Below, one piece after another: positions 14,653 through 22,203 of a stretch of 25,695 bases of DNA. Within the stretch, counting starts at the first letter, position 1. The number at the start of each line of letters is the position of its first letter. Source of the stretch: JARDZI01 sp041639705 (GTDB lineage Bacteria > Bacillota > Clostridia > Clostridiales > Caloramatoraceae); assembly GCA_041639705.1 (NCBI GenBank), contig JBEQBT010000013.1, forward strand, positions 1 to 25,695, read 5' to 3'. Below the pieces are notes generated by a model that was not told the DNA's origin, did no database searches, and worked only from the letters and a program-made list of their open reading frames with translations. A program made the position numbers and the translations under genes.

Positions 14653-16320
14653 TTATAAATAACAAAATTTTGAATCTTGTAAATCAAATATTACTATTCC
14701 ATCAAATTTTTCAATTTTATATTTAATACCACAAATATTAACCCTTGTTTTTACTGGAACATATAATACTCTTTTGGGATTTACTTCTCCTAGCATTTCT
14801 GTAACTTCACTCCATGATTCATTTACTTTTATTTTTACTTCCTCAGAGTATTCTCTTTTTAGAAAATCAGGGAGCCAAGATTTTTTTGTACCTATAATAA
14901 AATCGTGGAGAAGTATATCCCTAACTATATCCATATCATATTTATACTCCAGATAGTTATACAAAAATTTGAACCTATCCTTTAAATCATAATTTTTAAT
15001 AAAGAACCCTGAACCTATTAAAAAATCAGTAAAATCCATAAAAAAATCAAATTGGGAATGTACAAGTGGCAGTATGTATTTCATAGTTATTTTATACATA
15101 TCACTGTTATAATAGGTTTCAAATACTTCTTCTAATTTTAAAAGCTTAGTCATTTCTGCAATCGACATATCATTAGTATATAATACCTGATATGGTGTAA
15201 AGTTTATGTGATGTATGCCATACTTTTCTCTTTGTAAATATATAGGAGACCCTTTAAGTACTTTTAGGAATCCAAGTTGAAGCACATGTGGTTCTATTTC
15301 CATACACATGTCAAAGGACTTTCTATAGGATGCTATGTTTTCCCCGGGCAGCCCTGCTATTAGGTCAAGATGGCAATGAATGTTGTCACCCTTCATTAAA
15401 CTCACAACATTTTTTTTCACTCTATTAAAGTCCATTATTCTATTTATATTTTTTAAAATTTCTGAATTTGTGGTTTGAACACCTATTTCAAATTGAAATA
15501 ATCCCTTGGGAGCGGATTTAAGGAGTTCAATTTCCTCATCATCTAGTATGTCCCCTGCAATCTCGAAATGAAAAAGAGTGTTTTTACTATTATTAATTAA
15601 AAACTCCCATATTTCCATTGCTATTTTTTTGTTGGCATTAAATGTTCTATCCACAAATTTAACCAGCTTAACATCCTTAGCTATAAAATATTTTAGTTCT
15701 CTTTTGACTCTATCAATATTAAAGTGTCTTAAACCCCTTAAAGTAGATGAAAGACAATAACTGCAGTTAAAAGGGCATCCCCTTGATGCTTCATAATATA
15801 TTATCCTGTCTGGTATTTCATCCTCATAAGGAAAAGGAATTATATTTAAGTCCTCTATTACCTTGCATTGGCCATTAGTTACAATTTCACCATCTTTTCT
15901 ATATACCAGTCCATCAATTTTAAATAATCCATTTAAATTATTATCTAAAGCTTCAAGCAATCCTTTGAATGGGACTTCCCCCTCACCAGTGATTATATAA
16001 TCTATGTAATTATAATTACACATAACAATATCTGCATCATATGAAACCTCTGGACCTCCAAGTACTATTTTGACCTCAGGTAGAGCTTCCTTTATCACAC
16101 TACAAAGCTTGAGGGTCAACTCCATGTTCCATATATAACAGGAGAATCCTATAACATCAGGATTCTTTTCAATCAGCTTTAAAGCATTATCCAAAAGATT
16201 TTCATTTATTGTAAACTCAAATATTTCAATATCATATTCCCTGCTATAGGATTTTATGTATCTCAACGCTAGACTTGAATGAACATATTTTGAATTCAAT
16301 ACTGCTAAAATTGTTTTCAT
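14653..16320 (-). CDS. B12-binding domain / radical SAM protein (DUF4080 type)
   Basis: The 555-residue protein has an N-terminal B12-binding-like domain (about 1-125, with VIGFSCYIWN and VLGGPEVSYD). A radical SAM domain follows, whose [4Fe-4S] motif SRGCPFNCSYC supplies Cys182, Cys186 and Cys189. The C-terminal ~150 residues (YNYLEYKYDMDIVRD, SWLPDFLKRE) match my memory of the DUF4080 tail. Relatives are methylthiotransferase-like or anaerobic methyl-transfer enzymes, but the substrate of this group is unknown. The usual cobalamin-binding DxHxxG is not seen, so cobalamin use is doubtful. The ATG lies 6 bases after the methyltransferase-like gene, whose last codons (AAAGGA) form its ribosome binding site. 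Confidence 0.88.
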   Translation of the reverse strand: MKTILAVLNSKYVHSSLALRYIKSYSREYDIEIFEFTINENLLDNALKLIEKNPDVIGFSCYIWNMELTLKLCSVIKEALPEVKIVLGGPEVSYDADIVMCNYNYIDYIITGEGEVPFKGLLEALDNNLNGLFKIDGLVYRKDGEIVTNGQCKVIEDLNIIPFPYEDEIPDRIIYYEASRGCPFNCSYCLSSTLRGLRHFNIDRVKRELKYFIAKDVKLVKFVDRTFNANKKIAMEIWEFLINNSKNTLFHFEIAGDILDDEEIELLKSAPKGLFQFEIGVQTTNSEILKNINRIMDFNRVKKNVVSLMKGDNIHCHLDLIAGLPGENIASYRKSFDMCMEIEPHVLQLGFLKVLKGSPIYLQREKYGIHHINFTPYQVLYTNDMSIAEMTKLLKLEEVFETYYNSDMYKITMKYILPLVHSQFDFFMDFTDFLIGSGFFIKNYDLKDRFKFLYNYLEYKYDMDIVRDILLHDFIIGTKKSWLPDFLKREYSEEVKIKVNESWSEVTEMLGEVNPKRVLYVPVKTRVNICGIKYKIEKFDGIVIFDLQDSKFCYL

Positions 16321-16326
16321 ATTATA

Positions 16327-16857
16327 TTATTTCCTTTCATTACTATTTACAGCCTCTATATGATATACATTATCCATTATTCTACTGTTCAATATTATAA
16401 ATCCATTCCTTTTTAGAGCCTTCATTACAACGTTAAACTCTACTCTAAAAGGATTAAAAGCAATCTTATATTTTACTTTTCTAATATCTCCCTCAGAAAT
16501 TAGAACCTTTAATTCATAGGTTACAGATGGTTTTATACCTAATCCATAGGCATCCCAAATAATTATCTTTCCATCTTTCTTCAACACTCTTTTTAATTCT
16601 TTTAGTATTTTAACCAATTTAAATTTATTCACAATTGTGCTTAATGAAAAGAATGCAATTGCATAATCATAATACTTTTCTTCACATGGTATGGATTTTC
16701 TATTCCAAGCTATAAACTCCTTATCAACCATATTATTTGCTTCCATTAATGCTTTTGATGCAATTTCAGATACAATAATATTTCCCTTTGCTGCAACATC
16801 AATAACATTACCTTTAATATTTAAATCTTTCAAGTTGATAACTGCACTTTTCTTCAT
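16327..16857 (-). CDS. class I SAM methyltransferase-like protein, degenerate SAM site
   Basis: The 176 residues follow a Rossmann methyltransferase plan. Residues 16-24 (GNVIDVAAK) stand where motif I (VxDxGxGxG) would be. YYDYAIAFFSLSTI is at the motif IV position and LKELKRVLKKDGKIIIWDA is the classical post-I helix and strand. The glycine-rich loop is largely lost, so SAM binding may be weak or absent. It is the first gene of a two-gene operon with the radical SAM gene, 6 bases apart, suggesting a joint pathway. The ATG has GGGGTGG about 5 bases upstream. The function is not known. Confidence 0.7.
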   Translation of the reverse strand: MKKSAVINLKDLNIKGNVIDVAAKGNIIVSEIASKALMEANNMVDKEFIAWNRKSIPCEEKYYDYAIAFFSLSTIVNKFKLVKILKELKRVLKKDGKIIIWDAYGLGIKPSVTYELKVLISEGDIRKVKYKIAFNPFRVEFNVVMKALKRNGFIILNSRIMDNVYHIEAVNSNERK

Positions 16858-16919
16858 TCTACCACCCCATTATGGTTAATATTCTTTCAAAAGCGCAGAA
16901 ATCCTTCCATTTCTTTCAA

Positions 16920-17495
16920 TTACTTTTTAGATTTCTTTTTCCTTTCAACTGAGAATCCAAATTTACCTAAAGGTTTTGAGGGAACAAAATATTGTCCATG
17001 GTTATAACATATAAGTTCAGCCTTATCTAGGTGAAGCTTTCCTTCCTTATCAATAAGGTTCTCCTCCACATCAACTGATAAAACGTCCCCGATAAACATA
17101 TGATGGCTTCCTAACTCAACAATATCCTTTACCCTACATTCTATTGAAAGAGGCGATTCCTTAATTATAGAAACATCAACCTTGGCCCCTTTTTCTTTAG
17201 TCAGTTTTAAAAAATCAAATTTATCAACAGCCCTACCGGATCTGACTCCACAAAAATCTGCTGCAAATGCTAATTCCTTATTAGGTATATTTATAATAAA
17301 TTCTCCAGAATTCTTAATAAGATTATATGAAAATCTTTCTGGTCTAATAGAAATGGATACCATTGGGGGATTGGTGCATATTGTACCTGCCCATGATACA
17401 GTCATTATATTTTCAACATTCCCATACTTACTGCTTATCATAACTGCAGGCACCGGATAAAGCATAGTACCAGGCTTCCATATTACTTTTGACAT
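16920..17495 (-). CDS. flavin reductase family protein (flavoredoxin-like FMN-binding split barrel)
   Basis: The 191-residue protein has the family opening PGTMLYPVPAVMISSKYG, the flavin-contacting MTVSWAGTICTNPPMVSISI (31-50), then GEFIINIPN and LGSHHMFIGDVLSVDV. It ends in a lysine-rich tail (ERKKKSKK). In anaerobes such proteins transfer electrons through bound FMN (flavoredoxin) or reduce free flavin. The partner is unknown here. The ATG follows GAGGTGATAAT. It stands alone, 62 bases upstream of the methyltransferase-like gene, and could share its transcript. Confidence 0.88.
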   Translation of the reverse strand: MSKVIWKPGTMLYPVPAVMISSKYGNVENIMTVSWAGTICTNPPMVSISIRPERFSYNLIKNSGEFIINIPNKELAFAADFCGVRSGRAVDKFDFLKLTKEKGAKVDVSIIKESPLSIECRVKDIVELGSHHMFIGDVLSVDVEENLIDKEGKLHLDKAELICYNHGQYFVPSKPLGKFGFSVERKKKSKK

Positions 17496-17537
17496 ATTAT
17501 CACCTCATGGTCATTATATACATAAAGACAAAAAATG

Positions 17538-17560
17538 AAAAGCTGCAATATGCAGCTTTT
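17538..17560 (-). terminator. Rho-independent terminator of the phospholipase-family gene
   Basis: A perfect 10-bp stem (AAAAGCTGCA/TGCAGCTTTT) around ATA lies 17 bases beyond the stop codon. On the minus strand it is followed by CATTTTTTG. A run of T also follows on the plus strand. Confidence 0.8.
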
Positions 17561-17576
17561 GGTTTTTACTATTATT

Positions 17577-18278
17577 CTAATCTTCTTGTGTATCATTATA
17601 AAAGTTCAGCATTAACCCTGCTGTTGTTTTTTGAGCCAAATTTAGTATTTCAACTGTTATATCGTTAAATCGTTTATTGATTTCCTCTTCAAATTGATGT
17701 TTTTTATATATTTTTAGAGCCTTTATACTATTATAATATATATATTCGGAGGCTGAATCAAGGTATATTCCCTCCCTTAAGGTTTTAAAGCATTCATGCT
17801 CTAAATACATTTTTTTAACCCAATTTTCATACTTTTTATGCTGGCCAAGAAGCTTTATATTAACATGTTGAGGTACTGTCATATCTTGAATCAGATGGCA
17901 AGCAGCCCCAAGATAAAACATTGCAGCCCTCATATCTCCAGAAAAATATAAGTTAATTGCATTTGTATAATATATCATATATTCCTTATAGGCGTTGCTT
18001 CTTCCATATAGGCCCCTATCCATCTCAGGATTATAAAAATGATTACTGCTCTTTAGGTCCTGATCAGCCCATACTGCACCTGTGTTAATATCCCTTATAT
18101 ATGCTTGAAATAAGTTATACGCCCTCATATGATTGTCATTTTTAAGAATTATTATCCCCTGCTCATTAATATACTTATGCACCTTGCATTCAGTTTTCAT
18201 TATTCTTTTTTTTATTGGATTAACAGCTCTAAATAGATTTGTAATCACTGCAGAATAAGATCTCTCAAATATGCTCAT
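17577..18278 (-). CDS. zinc-dependent phospholipase C family protein, no signal peptide
   Basis: From the ATG at 18278 (GGGGATGAT upstream) the product has 233 residues. The three-zinc ligand pattern of Bacillus PC-PLC and clostridial alpha-toxin is present: His34, WADQD (70-74), NHFYNP with His80, ACHLIQDMTVPQH with His128, Asp132 and His138, then QHKKYE with His147 and Glu151. The N-terminal Trp that caps the site in secreted enzymes is not available. There is no signal peptide (MSIFERSYSAVITNLF), and no C-terminal membrane-binding C2 domain. A longer in-frame reading to a TTG at 18341 has no ribosome binding site and overlaps a likely -10 (18331-18336). It may be an intracellular enzyme with a non-phospholipid or internal lipid substrate. 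Confidence 0.82.
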   Translation of the reverse strand: MSIFERSYSAVITNLFRAVNPIKKRIMKTECKVHKYINEQGIIILKNDNHMRAYNLFQAYIRDINTGAVWADQDLKSSNHFYNPEMDRGLYGRSNAYKEYMIYYTNAINLYFSGDMRAAMFYLGAACHLIQDMTVPQHVNIKLLGQHKKYENWVKKMYLEHECFKTLREGIYLDSASEYIYYNSIKALKIYKKHQFEEEINKRFNDITVEILNLAQKTTAGLMLNFYNDTQED

Positions 18279-18382
18279 AATATCATCCCCATAAAAAATA
18301 CTATACATTATTTTAAGTATATTTAAAAGTATTATACTCAAATTATAATGTTACAATACTGTTATAGCCTCGTAAAAAGGAC

Positions 18383-18440
18383 GCCAGCAACATGAGATTA
18401 TGAGATTTCAGTGAAAATCTCATAATCTCATGTTGCTGGC
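18383..18440 (-). terminator. 26-bp perfect hairpin downstream of the corA remnant
   Basis: 18383-18408 and 18415-18440 pair without a mismatch around a 6-base loop. Read on the minus strand it starts 10 bases after the corA stop codon and is followed a few bases later by TTTTT (18375-18379), so it can act as terminator. The stem is about twice the usual length. Confidence 0.7.
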
Positions 18441-18450
18441 ACCTATTCCA

Positions 18451-19305
18451 TTAAAGCCACTTTTTCTTCTTAAAATATATTATCTCCACTCCAGCAATAA
18501 CAGCCATTAATCCTAGGGTTGCGAAGTATCCATGCCTTGCTTCAAGCCCTGGTATGAATTTGAAGTTCATTCCGTAGATGCCTGCAATCAGTAATAGGGG
18601 CATCATTATTGTTGTGATCATGGTTAGGACCTTCATAAACATCCATATAATAAAGTCTGTTTTCTTCCTTTATAAGGTCAAAGTCATGCCTTAAAAGTAT
18701 GTTTAAAACTTCCCTTTGAGGAGACAATACCTTTCTTAGTTTTAATATGTTTCTCTTTAAAACTAATATATCGTCTTGAACCTGTTTTTTAGGATTTTGC
18801 AATATAGTTTCCTCTATATCATCAATTTCGTCCCCTATACTGTCTGTAAGAGGAAAATAATCATCCACTAAAGTATCAAAAAGGTTATAAAGAATAAAAT
18901 CCATACCTTTTTCAAATATATATGGACCATTTGTTATTCTTTCCATGTATCTCCTATAACCTTGAGTCTATTCCAATGAACTGTAACAATATAATTTTCA
19001 CCAAGAAAAATGTATACCTCTGTATATGTAAAATATTTGTTTATATCTCCACCTATAAATTCATTAAGAACAATAAAGTAATAATCCTTATAATTAACAA
19101 CCTTAGGGCGCTGAATCCTATGAACACAATCCTCAATTGCAAGTGGATGAAACTTAAAAATATCCCTAAGGATGTCCATCTCTTTTTCATTGGGGTTCTC
19201 TATGTCAACCAATATCTGTTCTCCACTATTCAATGTGAACTTTATACTCTTAATTAATGAATTTTCTGCTATTTTCCCATTTTCATATAAAATATTCTTT
19301 ATCAT
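18451..19305 (-). pseudogene. corA: corA magnesium/cobalt transporter, broken by a frameshift and an internal deletion
   Basis: Three pieces in shifting frames together spell most of a CorA protein. The N-terminal domain (19305 to about 18950) starts MIKNILYENGKIAENSLI and runs to VTVHWNRLKVIGD. The stalk part (about 18946 to 18634) contains NGPYIFEKGMDFILYNLFDT. The membrane part (about 18636 to 18451) has two helices and the signature YGMNF. Lesion 1, near 18944-18951, is a one-base change (ACATGG; ACAATGG would restore the DTMERITNG reading). Lesion 2, near 18632-18637, joins DVYE directly to MKVLTMITTI. The ~35 residues that normally link them (the end of the long stalk helix) are missing. 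The short TATGAA at the join belongs to both sides. The product cannot form a normal pentameric channel. An ATG with weak GAGG is at 19305. Confidence 0.88.
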
Positions 19306-19437
19306 ATAAATACCTCATGCTTTAATTTTCCACTCAAATTTCATATATATTATATCACAAATTATATCAACTAAATTAGCATAGCAAATTCTAAACCACC
19401 ATATTTATAAAGAGAAGCATTATTTAAGAGAGGTAAA

Positions 19438-20934
19438 ATGAAGCGCTCTGCATTTTTTGAGAAAACAATAATACTGACCCTATCAAATATATTAACAGGT
19501 ACATTGACCTTTATATTTTCCATAATACTTTCAAGGGAAATTGGCTCTAAGGGAGTTGGACTTTACCAGCTTGTAATGCCTGTCTACTTGTTTTTTTTAT
19601 CCTTTACTGGCGGAGGGATAACAGTAACTGTCTCAAAAATCGCCGCTGAGAAAAAAGCTAAAGGTAACTATAATGAATTATACAAAACTGTTAAAGCATT
19701 ATGCATATTTGAATTTATATGGTCCCTGATCATTACAGCATTTGTGCTAATTGGTTCAACCTTTATATCATCCTCAATACTTGCTGATAAAAGAACTCTT
19801 TATGGAATAATTGCATTTTGTCCAGCAATTATTATTGTATCCATTTCCTCAGTTTATAAGGGTGCATTTTATGGGCTTCAAAGAGTTATAGAACCAGCAC
19901 TTATTGATATTGTGGAAAAGGTAGGAAGAGTTTTAATAATAATCTTATTTGTTGGATTCACAAGGAACTCTGGAATTGAAATCACTTCAGCAGCGGCAGT
20001 ATTTTCATTGAGCAGTGGTGAATTAATAAGCCTCGCCCTTTTCTTTATATGTTATAAAAGCTTTGTTAGAAATCACCATGGTTATGGAAAATGCGATAAC
20101 AGCCCCCAGTTAATATTAAATGTTTTAAAACTCTCCTTTCCACTTGCAGTCAATGGAATACTTTCAACAATATTCAGTACAATTGCTACTGTATTGATTC
20201 CAAAGAGGCTGCAGGCTGCAGGTATACCCTATGAGAGTGCACTGTCCCTTCTTGGAAAGCTTCAAGGTATGGCACTAACAATAGCATTTTATCCAACAAT
20301 AGTTATTGGAGCCCTTAATGTTTTACTAATACCTTCCATATCTGAAGCAATTGCATTTAAGAAGAACTACATTATTAATCATAGAATGAATATATCTCTA
20401 ACCATAGCATCAGTTACTGCCTTTTCTTCTGCAGCAATAATGATGTCTATTCCAGAAAGGCTTGGACAGTTCCTGTATAAGGACCCTGCTGTGGGAGAAA
20501 TACTCAAGCTATTAGTACCCGGGATTCCTATAATATACATAGAAATGGTTGCCTTCTCCATACTTAATGGTTTAGGGAAGCAAACTCGACTTCTTATTAA
20601 CTCAATAATTCTTTCAGTCACAGAATTAATTCTTATTTATATATTTCTAGGAATACCCTCTCTTAATATAAAGGGCTATGCAGTAAGCTTTATAATATCA
20701 GGTATTTTAGGATTGATACTTAGTTTTATAGTAATTAAAAAAACTGTAGAATTCAGACTAAATTTATATAGCTGTTTGCTTCTGCCAATATTGTGCTCTA
20801 TTTTGTTATTCATAGTTACTTCCTTTTTCCTTAGCAAATTAAACAGTACTCCATTAATTGTGCTGCTTGGTTATGCATTTTATATAATAATTTATTTGCC
20901 AATGTATAACTACTCAAAAAAACAATACAATTAA
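19438..20934 (+). CDS. SpoVB-family flippase (MOP superfamily polysaccharide/lipid exporter)
   Basis: The 498-residue protein has about 14 hydrophobic segments and the family opening (FFEKTIILTLSNILTGTLTF), with GSKGVGLYQLVMPVYLFF and VYKGAFYGLQRVIEPALIDI, as in SpoVB and its paralogues. These proteins are thought to move lipid-linked precursors across the membrane, SpoVB itself being needed for spore cortex peptidoglycan. Clostridia have several paralogues, so spoVB proper is likely but not certain. The ATG follows GAGAGG by 4 bases. It is the only plus-strand gene of the right half, divergent from corA, and ends at a hairpin terminator. Confidence 0.85.
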   Translation: MKRSAFFEKTIILTLSNILTGTLTFIFSIILSREIGSKGVGLYQLVMPVYLFFLSFTGGGITVTVSKIAAEKKAKGNYNELYKTVKALCIFEFIWSLIITAFVLIGSTFISSSILADKRTLYGIIAFCPAIIIVSISSVYKGAFYGLQRVIEPALIDIVEKVGRVLIIILFVGFTRNSGIEITSAAAVFSLSSGELISLALFFICYKSFVRNHHGYGKCDNSPQLILNVLKLSFPLAVNGILSTIFSTIATVLIPKRLQAAGIPYESALSLLGKLQGMALTIAFYPTIVIGALNVLLIPSISEAIAFKKNYIINHRMNISLTIASVTAFSSAAIMMSIPERLGQFLYKDPAVGEILKLLVPGIPIIYIEMVAFSILNGLGKQTRLLINSIILSVTELILIYIFLGIPSLNIKGYAVSFIISGILGLILSFIVIKKTVEFRLNLYSCLLLPILCSILLFIVTSFFLSKLNSTPLIVLLGYAFYIIIYLPMYNYSKKQYN

Positions 20935-20957
20935 ACCCGGTAATTTCTTACCGGGTT
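20934..20957 (+). terminator. terminator of the SpoVB-family gene
   Basis: A 10-bp stem (AACCCGGTAA with TTACCGGGTT) around TTTC begins right at the stop codon and is followed by CTTAAT, so the T tract is modest. The hairpin is perfect and in the right place. Confidence 0.75.
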
Positions 20958-21145
20958 CTTAATCAAAATATCAATTTATCTATTACTTGTTCAATTAAAA
21001 TATTATTTCTATAAATAATCAATAAAAAAAGAAGAACGAGTGCTGACAGCCTTGGCCGCCTTTTCTCAACGAGCTTGCCCATTCTTCCCCTTACATATAT
21101 TATAATATTATCTTGAACTTTTCTCAATATTATGTGTCATACATT

Positions 21146-22051
21146 TTAGTCCATTAATCTGCTCTGTTCGACAATTTCAACCAATTTTTTCATGTCAGCA
21201 GGCAATTCAGCCAATACTTCCACCTCAATATTATCCCTCAAGCTAGAAAACCTTAACCTGTGTGCATGGAGTGCTTGCCTATCAATATATTGGCTTACAT
21301 TACCGTAAAGACTGTCTCCAACAATAGGATGACCAATAGTTTTCATATGAACTCTTATTTGGTGAGTCTTTCCTGTTTCCAGTTTAATTGAAAGTACTGA
21401 CATTTTGTCCGAGGATGCTAAAGCTTCATAGTGTGTAACTGCCCTTTGTCCTCCCTCCATTACTTCTCTTTTCATAGATTCTGGTGTTGGTCTGTCAATT
21501 GGCATATCAATTGTGTCCTTACCCTCAAGTCGCCCTTCTACCACTGCAATATAGGTTTTTTCAATCTGATTATTATCCAGTTTCTTTGCCATTCCCTGAT
21601 GAGCATATTGGCTCTTGGCTATCATAATAAGTCCAGAAGTATCCCTGTCAAGTCTATTTACAAGCCTTACAATACAGTCTTGATTAGTGTTATTAAAATA
21701 ATTCATAATACCATTTGCAAGGGTATTTTCCAAATGACTTCTAGTTGGATGTACCACCATAAATGGAGGTTTATTTACTATTAGTAAATCCAAATCCTCA
21801 TATGCCACCTCAATAGGTATGTCCTGAGGGATAATATCTTGGGTTTCCTTTATCTCCAAAACTACATCAATCTTATCCCCTTCTTTTAGCAAATCATTGC
21901 TTCTTGCTAGGGTGTCATTAATTGTGATTAATCCTCCTCTTATTAGCTTTCTGGTAAGTCTTGTTGACATATTACCATGAAATTTTAAATAATTGACCAG
22001 TTTTCTATCTTCATGTTCCTTGCTTATAACAAATGAAAGATTTCTATTCAT
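21146..22051 (-). CDS. RluA/RluD-family ribosomal large-subunit pseudouridine synthase
   Basis: These enzymes isomerise uridines in rRNA or tRNA. The 301 residues begin with an S4-like RNA-binding domain (about 15-65, RLTRKLIRGGLITIND), then the catalytic domain: YEDLDLLIVNKPPFMVVHP (85-102), NRLDRDTSGL with catalytic Asp135 (132-141), and GKTHQIRVHM toward the C-terminus. Asn132 takes the place of the usual histidine of HRLD, which is not catalytic. The ATG has GAGGAG about 9 bases upstream. The upstream region holds two inverted repeats. The target position in rRNA cannot be read from sequence. Confidence 0.93.
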   Translation of the reverse strand: MNRNLSFVISKEHEDRKLVNYLKFHGNMSTRLTRKLIRGGLITINDTLARSNDLLKEGDKIDVVLEIKETQDIIPQDIPIEVAYEDLDLLIVNKPPFMVVHPTRSHLENTLANGIMNYFNNTNQDCIVRLVNRLDRDTSGLIMIAKSQYAHQGMAKKLDNNQIEKTYIAVVEGRLEGKDTIDMPIDRPTPESMKREVMEGGQRAVTHYEALASSDKMSVLSIKLETGKTHQIRVHMKTIGHPIVGDSLYGNVSQYIDRQALHAHRLRFSSLRDNIEVEVLAELPADMKKLVEIVEQSRLMD

Positions 22052-22073
22052 CTTTTTTTCTCCTCTATCTATA

Positions 22074-22122
22074 TATTTTGCATAAATACTTTTACACTTA
22101 AAAAATCATTTTATGCAAAATA
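22074..22122. repeat. inverted repeat, left of a pair upstream of the RluD-family gene
   Basis: TATTTTGCATAAA (22074-22086) and TTTATGCAAAATA (22110-22122) are exact reverse complements over 13 bases, around an AT-rich 23-base loop. It lies 23 bases upstream of the start codon of the pseudouridine synthase gene. Confidence 0.7.
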
Positions 22123-22134
22123 TTTCATTGATTC

Positions 22135-22180
22135 ATATAACGCAATAAATATCTTAATGCAAAATCATTATGCGTTATAT
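22135..22180. repeat. inverted repeat, right of a pair upstream of the RluD-family gene
   Basis: ATATAACGCA (22135-22144) and TGCGTTATAT (22171-22180) are exact reverse complements. The loop again contains ATGCAAAAT, which also occurs in the right arm of the neighbouring inverted repeat. The outer ends of the pair (GCATAA near 22080 and TTATGCG near 22169) are also similar in inverted orientation. Confidence 0.65.
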
Positions 22181-22203
22181 ACAAAAGGTTTCCTCTGTAA
22201 ATT

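Noticed and set aside
2550..21047. The octamer GTC(A/G)GCAC at 2550, at 3080 and inverted at 21040, all intergenic or beside hairpins, as a possible shared motif
   Set aside because: Three eight-base matches in 25 kb with one variable base are too few, and the surroundings do not align. It may be residue of a decayed repeat family but cannot be supported.
21031..21088. Possible hairpin between GAAGAA (21031) and TTCTTC near 21084, in a GC-richer stretch after the SpoVB-family gene
   Set aside because: Only the outer six bases pair. The interior does not fold convincingly, so neither a terminator nor an RNA gene is claimed.
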